Shown piece by piece: positions 17,069 through 27,194 of a DNA stretch of 64,000 nucleotides; position 1 is the stretch's first letter; each line of letters begins with the position of its first letter. Source of the DNA: Halorussus salinisoli (GTDB taxonomy: Archaea; Halobacteriota; Halobacteria; Halobacteriales; Haladaptataceae); contig SZNP01000008.1 of NCBI GenBank assembly GCA_005239435.1, forward strand, positions 62,001 to 126,000, in the 5' to 3' direction. The notes beneath the pieces were generated by a model. The model was not told the origin of the DNA, searched no databases, and was given only the letters and a program-made list of their open reading frames with translations. Both the position numbers and the translations under genes were made by a program.

Positions 17069-17484
17069 ACGTTCGAAGGTCCACCCCCCGCAGATAAATA
17101 TCGTGCGCACTCGCTCTCGGTGGGTCCAGTTGCTGCCCGTGAGCAAGTAGAAATTACGAACGCCACTGCGGACTCGAACTGCTGAGTTTCGAGCGACATC
17201 GTGTCGGAGAGAAAACTATTACCAGTTGTTACGAAAGCGATCCGCGAGAAAAAGACAGGTGATTGACTGAAGTTACGAGGTTTCGAGTTCGCTTCGACCG
17301 CCGAGTAGATTCTGATAGCTCTCGATATACATTTTTCGTTCGGAATTCTGGTAAGTGCGCAAATCGAAAGCCACGAAGTCTCCGTCACGGGTGTGTGATA
17401 TCGACTCACAATTTACTCGGTCTTGCATTAATTTCAATAACGTTTAAGTGGCTGGTGGCGAATGTCATTTGCTAGGTCTACAGT
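17069..17484. other. Divergent intergenic region between fumC and the ABC importer operon
   Basis: The fumC TATA box occupies 17093-17101. On the right, CGTTTAAGTGG at about 17441-17451 is a plausible TATA region for the importer, giving a leader of only about 10-15 bases before the ATG at 17485. The middle is less GC-rich than its neighbours. A 114-codon minus-strand frame here overlaps the fumC promoter and is not accepted. No operator stands out. Confidence 0.45.
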
Positions 17485-18867
17485 ATGACAGATGCCAACG
17501 AAGGTTCCGACGTCTCTCGGCGCGATTACATCAAAGCGGCCGGTGCGGGTACTATCGGCGTAACCGGACTGGCCGGTTGTATGGGTGGCGGCGGTGACGG
17601 CGACGAGACGACGACCGAAGACGAAGGGACGACGGAAGCAGGCGAGACGAGCGGCGACGAGACGAACGAGGACGATTCCTCGACCGAGTACAACAAACTG
17701 GAGGTCCAGCACTGGTGGACCGGTGGCGACGGCAACAAGGCCGTAACCGCGCTGTTCGAGGGCTTCAAGCAGGAGTACCCCGACATCGAGGTCAACCAGA
17801 ATCCGGTACCCGGCGGCGCGGGCGAAAACCTCAAGACCGTCATCAAGAAGCGAGTATTGAACAACGACCCGCCGAGTTCGTGGCAGGCGTGGCCCGGCGC
17901 GCACCTCCAGCCGTTCGTCGACGCCGACAAACTGAAAGACATCGGCGACTCGGTCTGGTCGGAAAACGGCATGAAGGACGCCTACCTCCAGGGACCGAAG
18001 GACGCCGCCAAACCCGGCGGCAAATTCGTCACGGTCCCCATCAACATCCACCGACTCAACAACCTCTTCTACAACACGGCGGTCGTCGAAGAGGCGGGAG
18101 TGGACCCCTCGTCCATCTCCAAGCCCAGCGACCTCGTGGCGGCGCTGAAGAAGGTCGAGAACAACACCGACGCGGTCGGTATGGCTAACCAGACCAAGTC
18201 CGCGTGGTCCACGGCACAGCTATGGGCGCAGGTCCTGCTCGGCGAGTACGGCGAGGAGACCTACGTCGCCTTCACCGAGGGGAAGGTCTCCGAGAACGAG
18301 GAAGCCATCAAGGACTCGCTCGGCATCGTCAAGGAGTACAAGGAGTACTTCAACGACGACGCCGGGTCCATCTCGTGGACCGAGGCGAACAAGAAGGTCA
18401 TCAACGGCGAGGCCGCCTTCTTCCATCAGGGCGACTGGGCCGCGGGCATGTACCGCGGACAGGACGGCTTCGAGTTCGAGTCCGACTGGGGTCAGGTGCC
18501 GTTCCCCGGTACGGAGGGCATCTACGCGCTCAACATGGACTCGTTCCCCTTCCCGAAGAACAACCCCTCGTCCGAGGCTACCACGAAGTTCCTCCAGTAC
18601 TGTGGCTCCGTGGACGCCCAGGAGCGATTCAACCCCAAGAAGGGGTCCATCCCGCCGCGGACTGACGTGCCCAAGGACGAGTTCGGACCGTTCCTCAGCC
18701 GACAGATGGACGACTTCGCCAACTCCGACGCGCAGGTCAAGTCCATCCAGCACGGACTCGCCATCCCGCCGGAAGCCAAGAACAACTTCGGCGAAGCGAT
18801 GTCCACGTTCGTCTCGGGTTGGAACGTCGACAAGACCTACAAGCAGTTGAATCAGGCGTTCGACTAA
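17485..18867 (+). CDS. Sugar ABC transporter substrate-binding lipoprotein
   Basis: A 460-residue extracellular solute-binding protein of the sugar type. The N-terminus has a twin-arginine signal (SRRDYIKAAGAGTIGVTGL) ending in the lipobox LAGC with Cys at residue 32, so it should be exported folded by Tat and lipid-anchored. An Asp/Glu/Thr-rich tether (about 33-68) precedes the binding domain, which starts KLEVQHWWTGGDGNKAVTAL. Family features include WTEANKKVINGEAAFFHQGD, where the permease-interacting lobe and ligand cleft lie. It is the first gene of a four-gene importer operon. The sugar is not determined; haloarchaeal relatives include glucose-type binding proteins. Confidence 0.9.
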   Translation: MTDANEGSDVSRRDYIKAAGAGTIGVTGLAGCMGGGGDGDETTTEDEGTTEAGETSGDETNEDDSSTEYNKLEVQHWWTGGDGNKAVTALFEGFKQEYPDIEVNQNPVPGGAGENLKTVIKKRVLNNDPPSSWQAWPGAHLQPFVDADKLKDIGDSVWSENGMKDAYLQGPKDAAKPGGKFVTVPINIHRLNNLFYNTAVVEEAGVDPSSISKPSDLVAALKKVENNTDAVGMANQTKSAWSTAQLWAQVLLGEYGEETYVAFTEGKVSENEEAIKDSLGIVKEYKEYFNDDAGSISWTEANKKVINGEAAFFHQGDWAAGMYRGQDGFEFESDWGQVPFPGTEGIYALNMDSFPFPKNNPSSEATTKFLQYCGSVDAQERFNPKKGSIPPRTDVPKDEFGPFLSRQMDDFANSDAQVKSIQHGLAIPPEAKNNFGEAMSTFVSGWNVDKTYKQLNQAFD

Positions 18868-18894
18868 ACGCGGCGCTGATTATTCCTTTTTGAC

Positions 18895-19911
18895 ATGAAA
18901 CGACTCAGAGACGTACTCCGACGGCTAACCCCCGGAGAAGGTGGAGATAGCAGGGAGCTTCGCTCGGACGGCGGAACGACCGTCACCGGCGAACCGACAG
19001 AGTCCAAAACGGGGACGGGGAAGTCGCTCCTGTCGAGCGACTTCGTACAGTCGATACCGTTCTGGTTGCCGCCGTTCCTGCTGATGGGATTCTTCGTCTA
19101 CGGAGCCATCGGGTGGAACCTCGTCATCTCGTTGACCGACTTCGAGGGGCTGATTCTGCCGGAGTACGCGATTTCGGAGTTCGACTTCGAGATGTACCGC
19201 GAGGCGTTCTCGGACCCGACGTTCTGGACCGCGGCCCAGAACACGCTGGTCCTGTTGGTGGCGTTCACCACGGTCTGCCTTCTGTTCGGCCTGCTGTTGG
19301 CCATCCTGGTAGACCAGGAGATTCGGTTCGAGAACACCCTCCGAACCGTCTACCTCCTACCGATGAGCCTGTCGTTCGTCGTGACCGCGAAGTTCTGGGC
19401 GTGGATGTATAACCCCGAAATCGGGATGATAAACGTCACACTCCGCCAGTTGGGACTGGAGTTCCTGACGTTCCAGTGGATATCGAATCCCGACACCAAA
19501 CTGGCGGCGGTCGTCTTCGCGCTCATCTGGCAGTTCTCCGGGTACGCGATGGTGGTCTATCTCGCGGGTCTCCGTGCGATTCCGACCTCTCACTACGAGG
19601 CCGCGAAGGTGGACGGCGCGAGTACCGCGAAGATGTACTGGCGGGTCATCCTGCCCCAACTTCGCGCCTCGACCATGAGCGCCGCGGTGGTGCTGATGGT
19701 GTTCGCGCTGAAGGCCTTCGACTTCCTCTACGTGATGTTCGGCAACAACCCCGGTCCGGCCGCCGACATCCTCGCTACGATGATGTTCCGCGAGGCGTTC
19801 GGGTCGAACAACTGGGCCTACGGCTCTGCCATCGCCATCGTGCTGTTCGCCATGGCGCTGGCAGTGGTCACGCCGTACCTCTACAGCGAGTATCGCCGAG
19901 GTGAACTATGA
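18895..19911 (+). CDS. Sugar ABC transporter permease 1
   Basis: A 338-residue permease of the MalF/UgpA type. A charged N-terminal extension of about 45 residues is followed by six transmembrane helices. The cytoplasmic EAA loop that docks onto the ATPase is visible as YEAAKVDGASTAKMYWRVIL near residues 236-255. It starts 27 bases after the binding-protein gene. Its end overlaps the start of permease 2 by 4 bases (19908-19911), so the two are translationally coupled and should form the heterodimeric channel. Confidence 0.92.
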   Translation: MKRLRDVLRRLTPGEGGDSRELRSDGGTTVTGEPTESKTGTGKSLLSSDFVQSIPFWLPPFLLMGFFVYGAIGWNLVISLTDFEGLILPEYAISEFDFEMYREAFSDPTFWTAAQNTLVLLVAFTTVCLLFGLLLAILVDQEIRFENTLRTVYLLPMSLSFVVTAKFWAWMYNPEIGMINVTLRQLGLEFLTFQWISNPDTKLAAVVFALIWQFSGYAMVVYLAGLRAIPTSHYEAAKVDGASTAKMYWRVILPQLRASTMSAAVVLMVFALKAFDFLYVMFGNNPGPAADILATMMFREAFGSNNWAYGSAIAIVLFAMALAVVTPYLYSEYRRGEL

Positions 19912-20849
19912 GTAGTCCGCCAGCCACTCCGACTCCCGAAGACCACACGCGCAGAGAGCGAATCGAACGAGCAGTCCGAGACGCTGACCGCAGGCGGGTG
20001 GCGCTCTACGCCGTCCTCGCCGGTCTCGTCGGCTTCTACCTCGCGCCGCTGGAAGCGGGGCTGATGACCGCCTTCAAGACGACCGAGGCGTTCAACCGAA
20101 CCGTCCCGTTCTTCCCGCCCATCTTCGGCGGGTTCACGTTCGAACCGTGGCAGATCGCGTTCGACGCGATGTCCGGCGCGCTGATAAACAGCCTCCTGCT
20201 AGCGATTCCGGGAACCGTCCTGTCGGCGACTCTCGGGTCCATCGCGGCCTACGGGCTGACGACCATCGACTGGAAGTACCAGATGCCCATCGTCGCGCTG
20301 TTCGTCGCGGGCATCTTCATCCCGTATCAGGCGGTGCTGGTGCCTCTCTCGCGACTGTACGCCATCGTGAACACACAGGAACTCCTGTCGTTCCTCTGGA
20401 GTCTGCCGCTGATGCACGAGCATTACGCGAGCATCGTCAACCTCGTCGTGACCCACGTCGCGTACGGGATTCCCATCACGTTCCTGCTGTTCCGGGCGTA
20501 CTACCAGTCGTTCTCGGACGAGATGGTCGAGGCCGCCCGACTCGACGGCGCGAGCGTGTTCAGCATCTACCGGAACATCGTCCTGCCGCTGTCGAAGCCG
20601 ATGTTCGCTGTGACGCTCATCTACCAGTTCACTCAGATTTGGAACGACCTGCTGTTCGCGCTGGTCATCCTGCCGTCCGGCGGCGGGGCGGCCGCGCCCG
20701 TGACCATCGCGCTCAACAGCCTCACGGGCGGTATCGTGGAGTCGTTCAACACCCAGATGGCGGGCGCGTTCGTCGCGGCTCTGCCCACCCTGCTGGTGTA
20801 CGTGCTGTTCGGCGAACAGTTCGCGAAAGGAGTCGCTGGAGAAACGTGA
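19908..20849 (+). CDS. Sugar ABC transporter permease 2
   Basis: A 313-residue permease of the MalG/UgpE type with six transmembrane helices after a charged N-terminal segment of about 35 residues. The EAA loop is VEAARLDGASVFSIYRNIVL near residues 206-225, with the invariant Gly four residues after the second Ala. The start overlaps the stop of permease 1 (ATGA). It would pair with permease 1 to form the transmembrane pore of the importer. Confidence 0.92.
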   Translation: MSSPPATPTPEDHTRRERIERAVRDADRRRVALYAVLAGLVGFYLAPLEAGLMTAFKTTEAFNRTVPFFPPIFGGFTFEPWQIAFDAMSGALINSLLLAIPGTVLSATLGSIAAYGLTTIDWKYQMPIVALFVAGIFIPYQAVLVPLSRLYAIVNTQELLSFLWSLPLMHEHYASIVNLVVTHVAYGIPITFLLFRAYYQSFSDEMVEAARLDGASVFSIYRNIVLPLSKPMFAVTLIYQFTQIWNDLLFALVILPSGGGAAAPVTIALNSLTGGIVESFNTQMAGAFVAALPTLLVYVLFGEQFAKGVAGET

Positions 20850-20901
20850 TAACAATGTACGTGACACATCCTTACACCAATCTACGACGGAGGACAGACC
20901 G

Positions 20902-22065
20902 ATGGCAGAACTGACGTTAGACGGGGTTACGAAGTGGTTCGACGACGACGGCGACCGCATCGTCGCGGTAGACGACGCCACCGTCGAAATCGAAGACGGC
21001 GAGTTCCTCGTGCTGGTCGGCCCCTCGGGGTGTGGCAAGTCCACCACGCTACGGATGGTCGCCGGACTGGAGACGGTCTCGCAGGGCGACGTTCGCCTCG
21101 GTGGCCACTCCATCACCGACGAACCGCCGACGGCGCGGGACATAGCGATGGTGTTCCAGTCGTACGCGCTCTACCCTCACATGACCGTGCGCGAGAACAT
21201 GAGTTTCGGGTTGGAGGAGTCGACCGACATGCCCGACGACGAAATCTCCGCCCGGGTCGAGGAGACGGCCGAGATGATGGGTATCGCCGACCTGCTCGAC
21301 CGCAAGCCCGGCGAGCTGTCGGGCGGTCAGCAACAGCGAGTCGCGCTCGGCCGGGCCATCGTCCGCGACCCCGAAGTGTTCCTGATGGACGAACCCCTCT
21401 CGAATCTCGACGCCAAACTCCGCTCCCAGATGCGGACCGAACTCCAGCGCCTCCAGGAGGACTTGGACGTGACGACGATGTACGTCACCCACGACCAGAC
21501 CGAGGCGATGACGATGGGCGACCGCATCGCCATCCTCAACGACGGCGAACTCCAGCAGGTCGGGACGCCGCTGGAGTGTTACCACGAACCGCGGAACGTC
21601 TTCGTGGCGGGGTTCATCGGCGACCCCTCGATGAACTTCTTCGACGCGGACTTGAGGGACGATACCCTCGTCGCCGACGAGTTCGAGTACGCACTCTCCG
21701 AAGAGACGCTGGCCGACGTGGAGGGCCACGACCGACTCGTCCTCGGCATCCGGCCGGAGGACATCGAACTCGCCGCGGAGGGTGACGGTCCCCACGACTT
21801 CCGGACGACCGTAGACGTGGTCGAACCGATGGGCGACGAGAACAACGTCTATCTCCGGTTCGAGAGCGCCGATGCAGTGGACGCCTCCGGCGAAGCGACC
21901 GAGACGTTCGTCGCTACCGTCTCGGGCATGCGAAACGTCGAGAGCGGTCAGGAAGTCGTCGCCAAAATTCCGGAGGAGGCCATCCACGTCTTCGACCGCG
22001 ACACGGGCGAGGCGCTGCACAACCGCGAGTTAGAGCGGACCGAAGTCGCACGGCCGAACTTCTGA
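20902..22065 (+). CDS. Sugar ABC transporter ATPase (MsmK/UgpC type)
   Basis: A 387-residue ATP-binding subunit. Visible motifs are Walker A GPSGCGKSTT near residues 40-49, Q-loop VFQSYALYPHMTV, signature LSGGQQQRVALGRAIVRDPE near 137-156, Walker B VFLMDEPLSNLDAKLR, and the switch histidine in MYVTHDQTEAMTMGDRIAIL. The C-terminal about 130 residues form the TOBE/MRP regulatory domain (VLGIRPEDIEL). It is the last gene of the importer operon, 52 bases after permease 2. ATPases of this type often serve more than one sugar importer. Confidence 0.94.
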   Translation: MAELTLDGVTKWFDDDGDRIVAVDDATVEIEDGEFLVLVGPSGCGKSTTLRMVAGLETVSQGDVRLGGHSITDEPPTARDIAMVFQSYALYPHMTVRENMSFGLEESTDMPDDEISARVEETAEMMGIADLLDRKPGELSGGQQQRVALGRAIVRDPEVFLMDEPLSNLDAKLRSQMRTELQRLQEDLDVTTMYVTHDQTEAMTMGDRIAILNDGELQQVGTPLECYHEPRNVFVAGFIGDPSMNFFDADLRDDTLVADEFEYALSEETLADVEGHDRLVLGIRPEDIELAAEGDGPHDFRTTVDVVEPMGDENNVYLRFESADAVDASGEATETFVATVSGMRNVESGQEVVAKIPEEAIHVFDRDTGEALHNRELERTEVARPNF

Positions 22066-22118
22066 ACGACCGAGGGTCAGGGACCGACCGCTGGCGGTCT
22101 CGGACCGGGGTTTTCCCG

Positions 22119-22667
22119 TCACTCCTCGGCGTCGACCGCCGATTCGAGGAGTACGTCGGCGGCGGTCCGGTTCGGCGGCCCGAGCGTCTCGTCGCGCGCG
22201 AATCTCGCTATCGCCTGTTGGGCGTCTTCCACGCCCGTTTCACCGGTTTCGAGTTCCGACAGGAGGTGCTTGTAGAGGTCGAGTTCGGCGTCGAGCGCCC
22301 GGGCCAGTTCCGTGCGCGCCTCGCCGTAGGACTGCTCTTCGTCCAGGTAAACGAAGAGTTTGGTGCTGTATTCGCGGAGTCGCTGTTTCGTCTGGTCGTT
22401 CACCGCGGGGTGGTCGAGTAACTCCTCGGGTGGAAGACCATCCGCGTCGGCGTCGTCGTTCGCACCCTGAATCTCGTTTCTGGCGAGAGTCTTGGCCGTA
22501 TCGTACTTGGAGGAGAGTTCGGTGCGCGTCTCCCGACTCGCCTCGGTCCACGCTTCGAGCAGGTCCAGCGCCTTCCCGAGGGTCTCGATTCGGTCGGCCA
22601 GCCGTCGGCTGAACTCTGTGGCGTTACCGTCCTCGACGGTCTGAATCTCCTCAACGAACGTTGGCAT
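22119..22667 (-). CDS. Helical hypothetical protein
   Basis: A 182-residue, strongly acidic and almost entirely helical protein. Long amphipathic stretches such as EFSRRLADRIETLGKALDLL and LDAELDLYKHLLSELETGE suggest a coiled coil or helical bundle. It has no membrane segments, cysteines or known motif. It is convergent with the ABC ATPase gene, with 53 bases between stops, so it is not part of that operon. I do not recognise it. Confidence 0.68.
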   Translation of the reverse strand: MPTFVEEIQTVEDGNATEFSRRLADRIETLGKALDLLEAWTEASRETRTELSSKYDTAKTLARNEIQGANDDADADGLPPEELLDHPAVNDQTKQRLREYSTKLFVYLDEEQSYGEARTELARALDAELDLYKHLLSELETGETGVEDAQQAIARFARDETLGPPNRTAADVLLESAVDAEE

Positions 22668-22780
22668 GAACTGTGTTGGGGGAGTCGGTCGTTCGGTGTT
22701 CCATAGTTGCGTTACGTCGGCCCGGACCCTTGGTCTCTCGGGTCACCACGTACTACTTCGTGGTCGTCGATCCGACCGCG

Positions 22781-23035
22781 CTACTCCTCGTGCTCCGCGT
22801 ACTCCTCGGGCGTGTAGGTCTTGAGTTCCAGCGCGTGGATGTCCTCAGTCATGTGGTCGCCTAGCGCGTCGTAGACCATCTCGTGCTGGTCGACGAGCGT
22901 CTCGCCCTCGAACCCGGGCGAGACGACGGTGGCGGCGAGGTGGTCCTCGTCCTCGGGACCGCGAGGGTGGGTGACTGTCGCGTCGGCGTCTTCGAGGTTC
23001 TGCTCGATGAGTTCGGCTACGTCGTCGGCGTTCAT
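22781..23035 (-). CDS. BolA-family protein
   Basis: An 84-residue BolA domain protein. The fold is seen in MNADDVAELIEQNLEDADAT (helix 1), HLAATVVSPGFEGETLVDQH with the conserved strand before the FxGxxxxxxH signature, and MVYDALGDHMTEDIHALELK ending the recognition region. The conserved His of the BolA motif is present in LVDQHEMVY. BolA proteins partner with monothiol glutaredoxins in iron-sulphur handling, and some bind DNA. No glutaredoxin gene is adjacent. The ATG at 23035 gives the normal family length. Confidence 0.88.
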   Translation of the reverse strand: MNADDVAELIEQNLEDADATVTHPRGPEDEDHLAATVVSPGFEGETLVDQHEMVYDALGDHMTEDIHALELKTYTPEEYAEHEE

Positions 23036-23124
23036 GGGTTCGTGTACGCGTCGGGAGGTAAAATGCGTGTGGATAGCCGTCACCCGAACCGCGCCGAGCG
23101 CACCGAGGACTCCGCGCGCGACCC

Positions 23125-23155
23125 GTACCCATCGAGAAGTAACTAGCTTCTCTGC
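23125..23155 (+). repeat. Degenerate tail of the composite repeat family (copy F, partial)
   Basis: CATCGAGAAGTAACTAGCTT (about 23129-23148) resembles the family tail CTCGAGGAGTAGTTAGCTCT seen near 49.5 kb, allowing a few substitutions. No hairpin or body accompanies it, so this is at best a decayed fragment. It lies between the BolA gene and the gene at 23242. Confidence 0.3.
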
Positions 23156-23241
23156 CAATCCTCCAAGACGAGCAACAACTACCTCCTCCGACTTCCCGAC
23201 AGAGCAGTAAAGAGACGGACGATTTCCGGTCCCTGCCGACG

Positions 23242-23595
23242 CTATTCCGAGGTCACGATTCGGTCGAGGCGACCCACCGTCTCGGTCTCGGGGTCGTCGC
23301 CGTCGTCCCGTCCCCCCTCGACGCGTTCGACCACGGGGTTTCGGTAGTCGGTGTAGACGTTGATGGCGTCGTCGCCGAGTTCGACCGTGAACTCCTGCAC
23401 GTCGTCGTCCGGCCGCCAGACGCGAGTGACTTCGCCTTCCGCGTCGTCGCCGGGGCCGCGACCGCCCCGCGGCGACCACTCGACGCGGACGTGACGTCCC
23501 TCTTCGAGGTCGTTCGGCTGGAGTTGGTCAGTCGTCACGACGTTCCGAAAGTCGGTCTCGGCGTTCCTCAAAACTTCGGCCGCGAAGTCGTCCAT
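23242..23595 (-). CDS. Small hypothetical protein
   Basis: A 117-residue acidic protein. MDDFAAEVLRNAETDFRNVV forms an N-terminal helix, followed by a beta-rich middle (VRVEWSPRG, then VTRVWRPDDDVQEFTVELGD, INVYTDYRNPVVERV), and an Asp-rich loop before GRLDRIVTSE. The composition suggests a small beta barrel. I do not recognise a family. The ATG at 23595 is chosen over the longer frame to 23676, whose extra residues are basic and unlike the rest. Confidence 0.6.
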   Translation of the reverse strand: MDDFAAEVLRNAETDFRNVVTTDQLQPNDLEEGRHVRVEWSPRGGRGPGDDAEGEVTRVWRPDDDVQEFTVELGDDAINVYTDYRNPVVERVEGGRDDGDDPETETVGRLDRIVTSE

Positions 23596-23681
23596 TCGGA
23601 CCGCCACTTGGTGGGTGTTGGCAAGTCTCGGCCGATTTCGTAACAGTTGAGTTCCTTCGATGAACACCGCCGTCAACGCCG

Positions 23682-24191
23682 ATGCACGCTTCCCTCCACT
23701 GGCCCCTTCCCGCCCTCCACTCGTTCACGCCCGCCTTCGAATCGCTCGGCCTCGCCATCCACTGGCTCACGCTCGGTCTCGTCCTGCTCGCCACCCTCGC
23801 TGTCGGCGTTTGCGTCCACGAACTCCTCCACGTCGTCCCCCTGCATCTCACCGACGCGAGCTACACCGTCACCGTTCTCCCGGCCGAGGAGCCTACGTCG
23901 CGAACCACTTGGGCAACGCTCCAGCACGCCTTCAGCAGTGGTCTCGTCAGGGTCGAAGTCACTCACCTCCGACCGACCACGCCCGACTGGATGGTCCGTG
24001 TGGCCGCGCTCCTCCCGCTCGCGTTGGCCCTCCCGCTCGGACTGGTCGTGGCTGGCGTTCTTCCCAATCCCGTCACGACCGGCGACGACGTTGTGACCGT
24101 GGCACTCGTCGCCCTGACCGGATGTGGTCTCCCGAGTCCGGCCGACTGGTCCGTCGTCTGGAACGGCGCTTCACGCTGGCGCGACCAGTAG
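23682..24191 (+). CDS. Membrane protein with an HELLH motif, putative zinc peptidase
   Basis: A 169-residue integral membrane protein. After a hydrophobic segment (about 22-45) comes VCVHELLHVVPLHL near residues 43-56, an HExxH metal-binding motif embedded in the membrane helix, as in DUF3267 and other small putative metallopeptidases. Two further hydrophobic segments follow (about 105-125 and 133-150). A third metal ligand is not obvious; HLRPTTPDW near 95-103 is a candidate region. Protease activity is inferred only from the HExxH motif. Confidence 0.62.
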   Translation: MHASLHWPLPALHSFTPAFESLGLAIHWLTLGLVLLATLAVGVCVHELLHVVPLHLTDASYTVTVLPAEEPTSRTTWATLQHAFSSGLVRVEVTHLRPTTPDWMVRVAALLPLALALPLGLVVAGVLPNPVTTGDDVVTVALVALTGCGLPSPADWSVVWNGASRWRDQ

Positions 24192-24310
24192 ACGGCCACC
24201 AGACTCGGACCCGACGTGCTTTTTGCTGACGAATGGTACAGCGCAAGCCGAAAAGTTGAAGAAGCAGAAGGCCGCGAATCTTCGCCCCACGGGGAACTCC
24301 CCGAGAGGGC

Positions 24311-24586
24311 TTAGTCGAGGTCGAGCGTGTAGAGACGCTTCCGAGCGTCCGAGAAGGAGAACCGCGAATCGACGATGCCTTCGTCGTCTAGCCGACTCAG
24401 GGCGTACCGGACCGTGCGGTCGGGCAGCAGCGATTCCTCGGCGATCTGACTCTGGGTCATCGTGTCGTTGTACTCCAGTACCTTGGCGACGAGTTTGGCG
24501 CTCGGCGGGAGGTCGCGGATGGCCTCGGTCGCGTTCTCCCCCGTCAGGCGACTCTCCTCTGGTCGAGCAGTTTCTGACGCACTCAT
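24311..24586 (-). CDS. Winged-helix transcriptional regulator
   Basis: A 91-residue protein with a single winged helix-turn-helix domain. LPPSAKLVAKVLEYNDTMTQ leads into SQIAEESLLPDRTVRYALSR (helix-turn-helix) and DDEGIVDSRFSFSDARKRLY (the wing). This arrangement is common for short MarR/TrmB-like archaeal regulators. It is divergent from the gene for PAN, with 174 bases between starts that hold an AT-rich block (about 24600-24655), so both promoters may lie there. Direct regulation of the PAN gene is only a guess from position. Confidence 0.8.
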   Translation of the reverse strand: MSASETARPEESRLTGENATEAIRDLPPSAKLVAKVLEYNDTMTQSQIAEESLLPDRTVRYALSRLDDEGIVDSRFSFSDARKRLYTLDLD

Positions 24587-24730
24587 GCTATACCCTCACT
24601 TTTGGATACAGCATAATAATATTTCCCTTTCTAATATATTACTGTGAAGTATTTCACTGGTTCGGCGCGGCGGCCTCCCTGACCGGAAATAGTGTTGTTG
24701 TATGACACACGTCACACCCCACCCGAAGCC

Positions 24731-24738
24731 TCTTATGA
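24731..24738 (+). promoter_or_regulatory. TATA-like box of the PAN gene
   Basis: TCTTATGA lies 23-30 bases before the ATG at 24761, fitting a leaderless or nearly leaderless transcript. Confidence 0.45.
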
Positions 24739-24760
24739 GGGAGGAACCTAGACCGTCGTG

Positions 24761-25975
24761 ATGACCGATACTGTGGAAGACGTCGACCTCCCATACGATG
24801 AGGAGAGCGCGTCCCAGCAGGACAAAATCGAAGCCCTTCAAGAGCGGTTGGAGGTTCTGGAGTCGCAAAATGAGGAGATGCGTGACAAGCTTCTGGATGC
24901 GAACGCGGAGAACAACAAGTACCAGCAGAAGCTAGAACGTCTAACGCACGAGAACAAGAAACTCAAGCAGTCGCCGCTGTTCGTCGCCACCGTACAGGAA
25001 CTCACCGACGACGGCGTCATTATCAAACAGCACGGCAACAATCAGGAAGCCGTCACCGAGGTCACCGACGAGATGCGTGAGGACCTCGAACCCGACGACC
25101 GCGTCGCCGTCAACAACTCGCTTTCTATCGTGAAGACGCTGGAGAACGAGACCGACGTTCGCGCTCGGGTCATGCAGGTCGAGGAGAGTCCCAGCGTGAC
25201 CTACGAGGACATCGGCGGCCTCGAAGAGCAGATGAACGAAGTGCGCGAAACGGTCGAGATGCCCCTCGAGAACCCCGAGATGTTCGGCGAGGTCGGCATC
25301 GACCCGCCGAGCGGCGTCCTGCTCTACGGTCCACCCGGGACCGGCAAGACGATGCTCGCCAAGGCCGTCGCCAACCAGACCGACGCCACCTTCATCAAGA
25401 TGGCCGGGTCGGAACTGGTTCACAAGTTCATCGGCGAGGGCGCGAAACTGGTCCGTGACCTCTTCGAGGTCGCCCGCCAGCACGAACCCGCCGTCCTCTT
25501 CATCGACGAAATCGACGCCATCGCGGCCAAGCGCACCGACTCGAAGACCTCCGGCGACGCCGAAGTCCAGCGCACGATGATGCAGTTGCTCTCCGAGATG
25601 GACGGCTTCGAGGACCGCGGCGATATTCGAATCATCGCCGCGACCAACCGCTTCGACATGCTCGACCGCGCCATCCTGCGTCCCGGCCGGTTCGACCGCC
25701 TCATCGAGGTGCCCAAGCCGAACCTCGAAGGCCGCGAGAAGATCTTCCGCATCCACACGCGGGACATGAACGTCAGCGACGACGTGGACTTCGACAAACT
25801 CGCCCGGAACGCCGAGGACGCCTCCGGCGCGGACATCAAGGCCGTCTGTACCGAGGCAGGGATGTTCGCCATCCGCGACGACCGGACCGAGATCACGATG
25901 GAGGACTTCGAGAACGCCAAGGCCAAAATTGAGTCCGAGGACGAAGAGGAAGAGATCTCGAAGACGTTCGCCTGA
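24761..25975 (+). CDS. pan: Proteasome-activating nucleotidase
   Basis: A 404-residue AAA+ unfoldase of the proteasome-activating nucleotidase (PAN) type, which unfolds proteins and threads them into the 20S proteasome. The N-terminal coiled coil spans about residues 18-72. The OB domain follows ([20 protein letters not shown]). The AAA+ module has Walker [11 protein letters not shown] near 190, Walker [15 protein letters not shown], the pore loop in [19 protein letters not shown], and sensor region [20 protein letters not shown]. The C-terminus ends SKTFA, where the usual hydrophobic-Tyr-X gate-opening motif has Phe in the Tyr place. GTG at 24758 is an alternative start. Confidence 0.95.
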   Translation: MTDTVEDVDLPYDEESASQQDKIEALQERLEVLESQNEEMRDKLLDANAENNKYQQKLERLTHENKKLKQSPLFVATVQELTDDGVIIKQHGNNQEAVTEVTDEMREDLEPDDRVAVNNSLSIVKTLENETDVRARVMQVEESPSVTYEDIGGLEEQMNEVRETVEMPLENPEMFGEVGIDPPSGVLLYGPPGTGKTMLAKAVANQTDATFIKMAGSELVHKFIGEGAKLVRDLFEVARQHEPAVLFIDEIDAIAAKRTDSKTSGDAEVQRTMMQLLSEMDGFEDRGDIRIIAATNRFDMLDRAILRPGRFDRLIEVPKPNLEGREKIFRIHTRDMNVSDDVDFDKLARNAEDASGADIKAVCTEAGMFAIRDDRTEITMEDFENAKAKIESEDEEEEISKTFA

Positions 25976-26065
25976 ACGCTCGGGACGCGCGACTCCTCGT
26001 CGATTTTCGCTTTCGTTCGCTTTTCTGAAACCGCAGAGTCCGAGAGAGTTCTCGACCGCCGCGAG

Positions 26066-27070
<1,005 letters not shown>

Positions 27071-27194
27071 GGTCGCTGTGTGTCTCGTGATAACATCTCG
27101 TTAGAGTCTTTCAGCTTTTGGTTTTAGCTCTATCGGTCGAACAGCCGACGGCAAATTTGTCCAGAAGATAGCAGTTCTGTTGCGAGCGCCCGCC

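Noticed and set aside
15539..17185. 548-codon plus-strand frame.
   Set aside because: It is the antisense of fumC, which is certain by motifs.
17065..17409. 114-codon minus-strand frame between fumC and the ABC operon.
   Set aside because: It covers the fumC promoter, has unusual composition (Ser/Thr/Cys-rich) and no family match.
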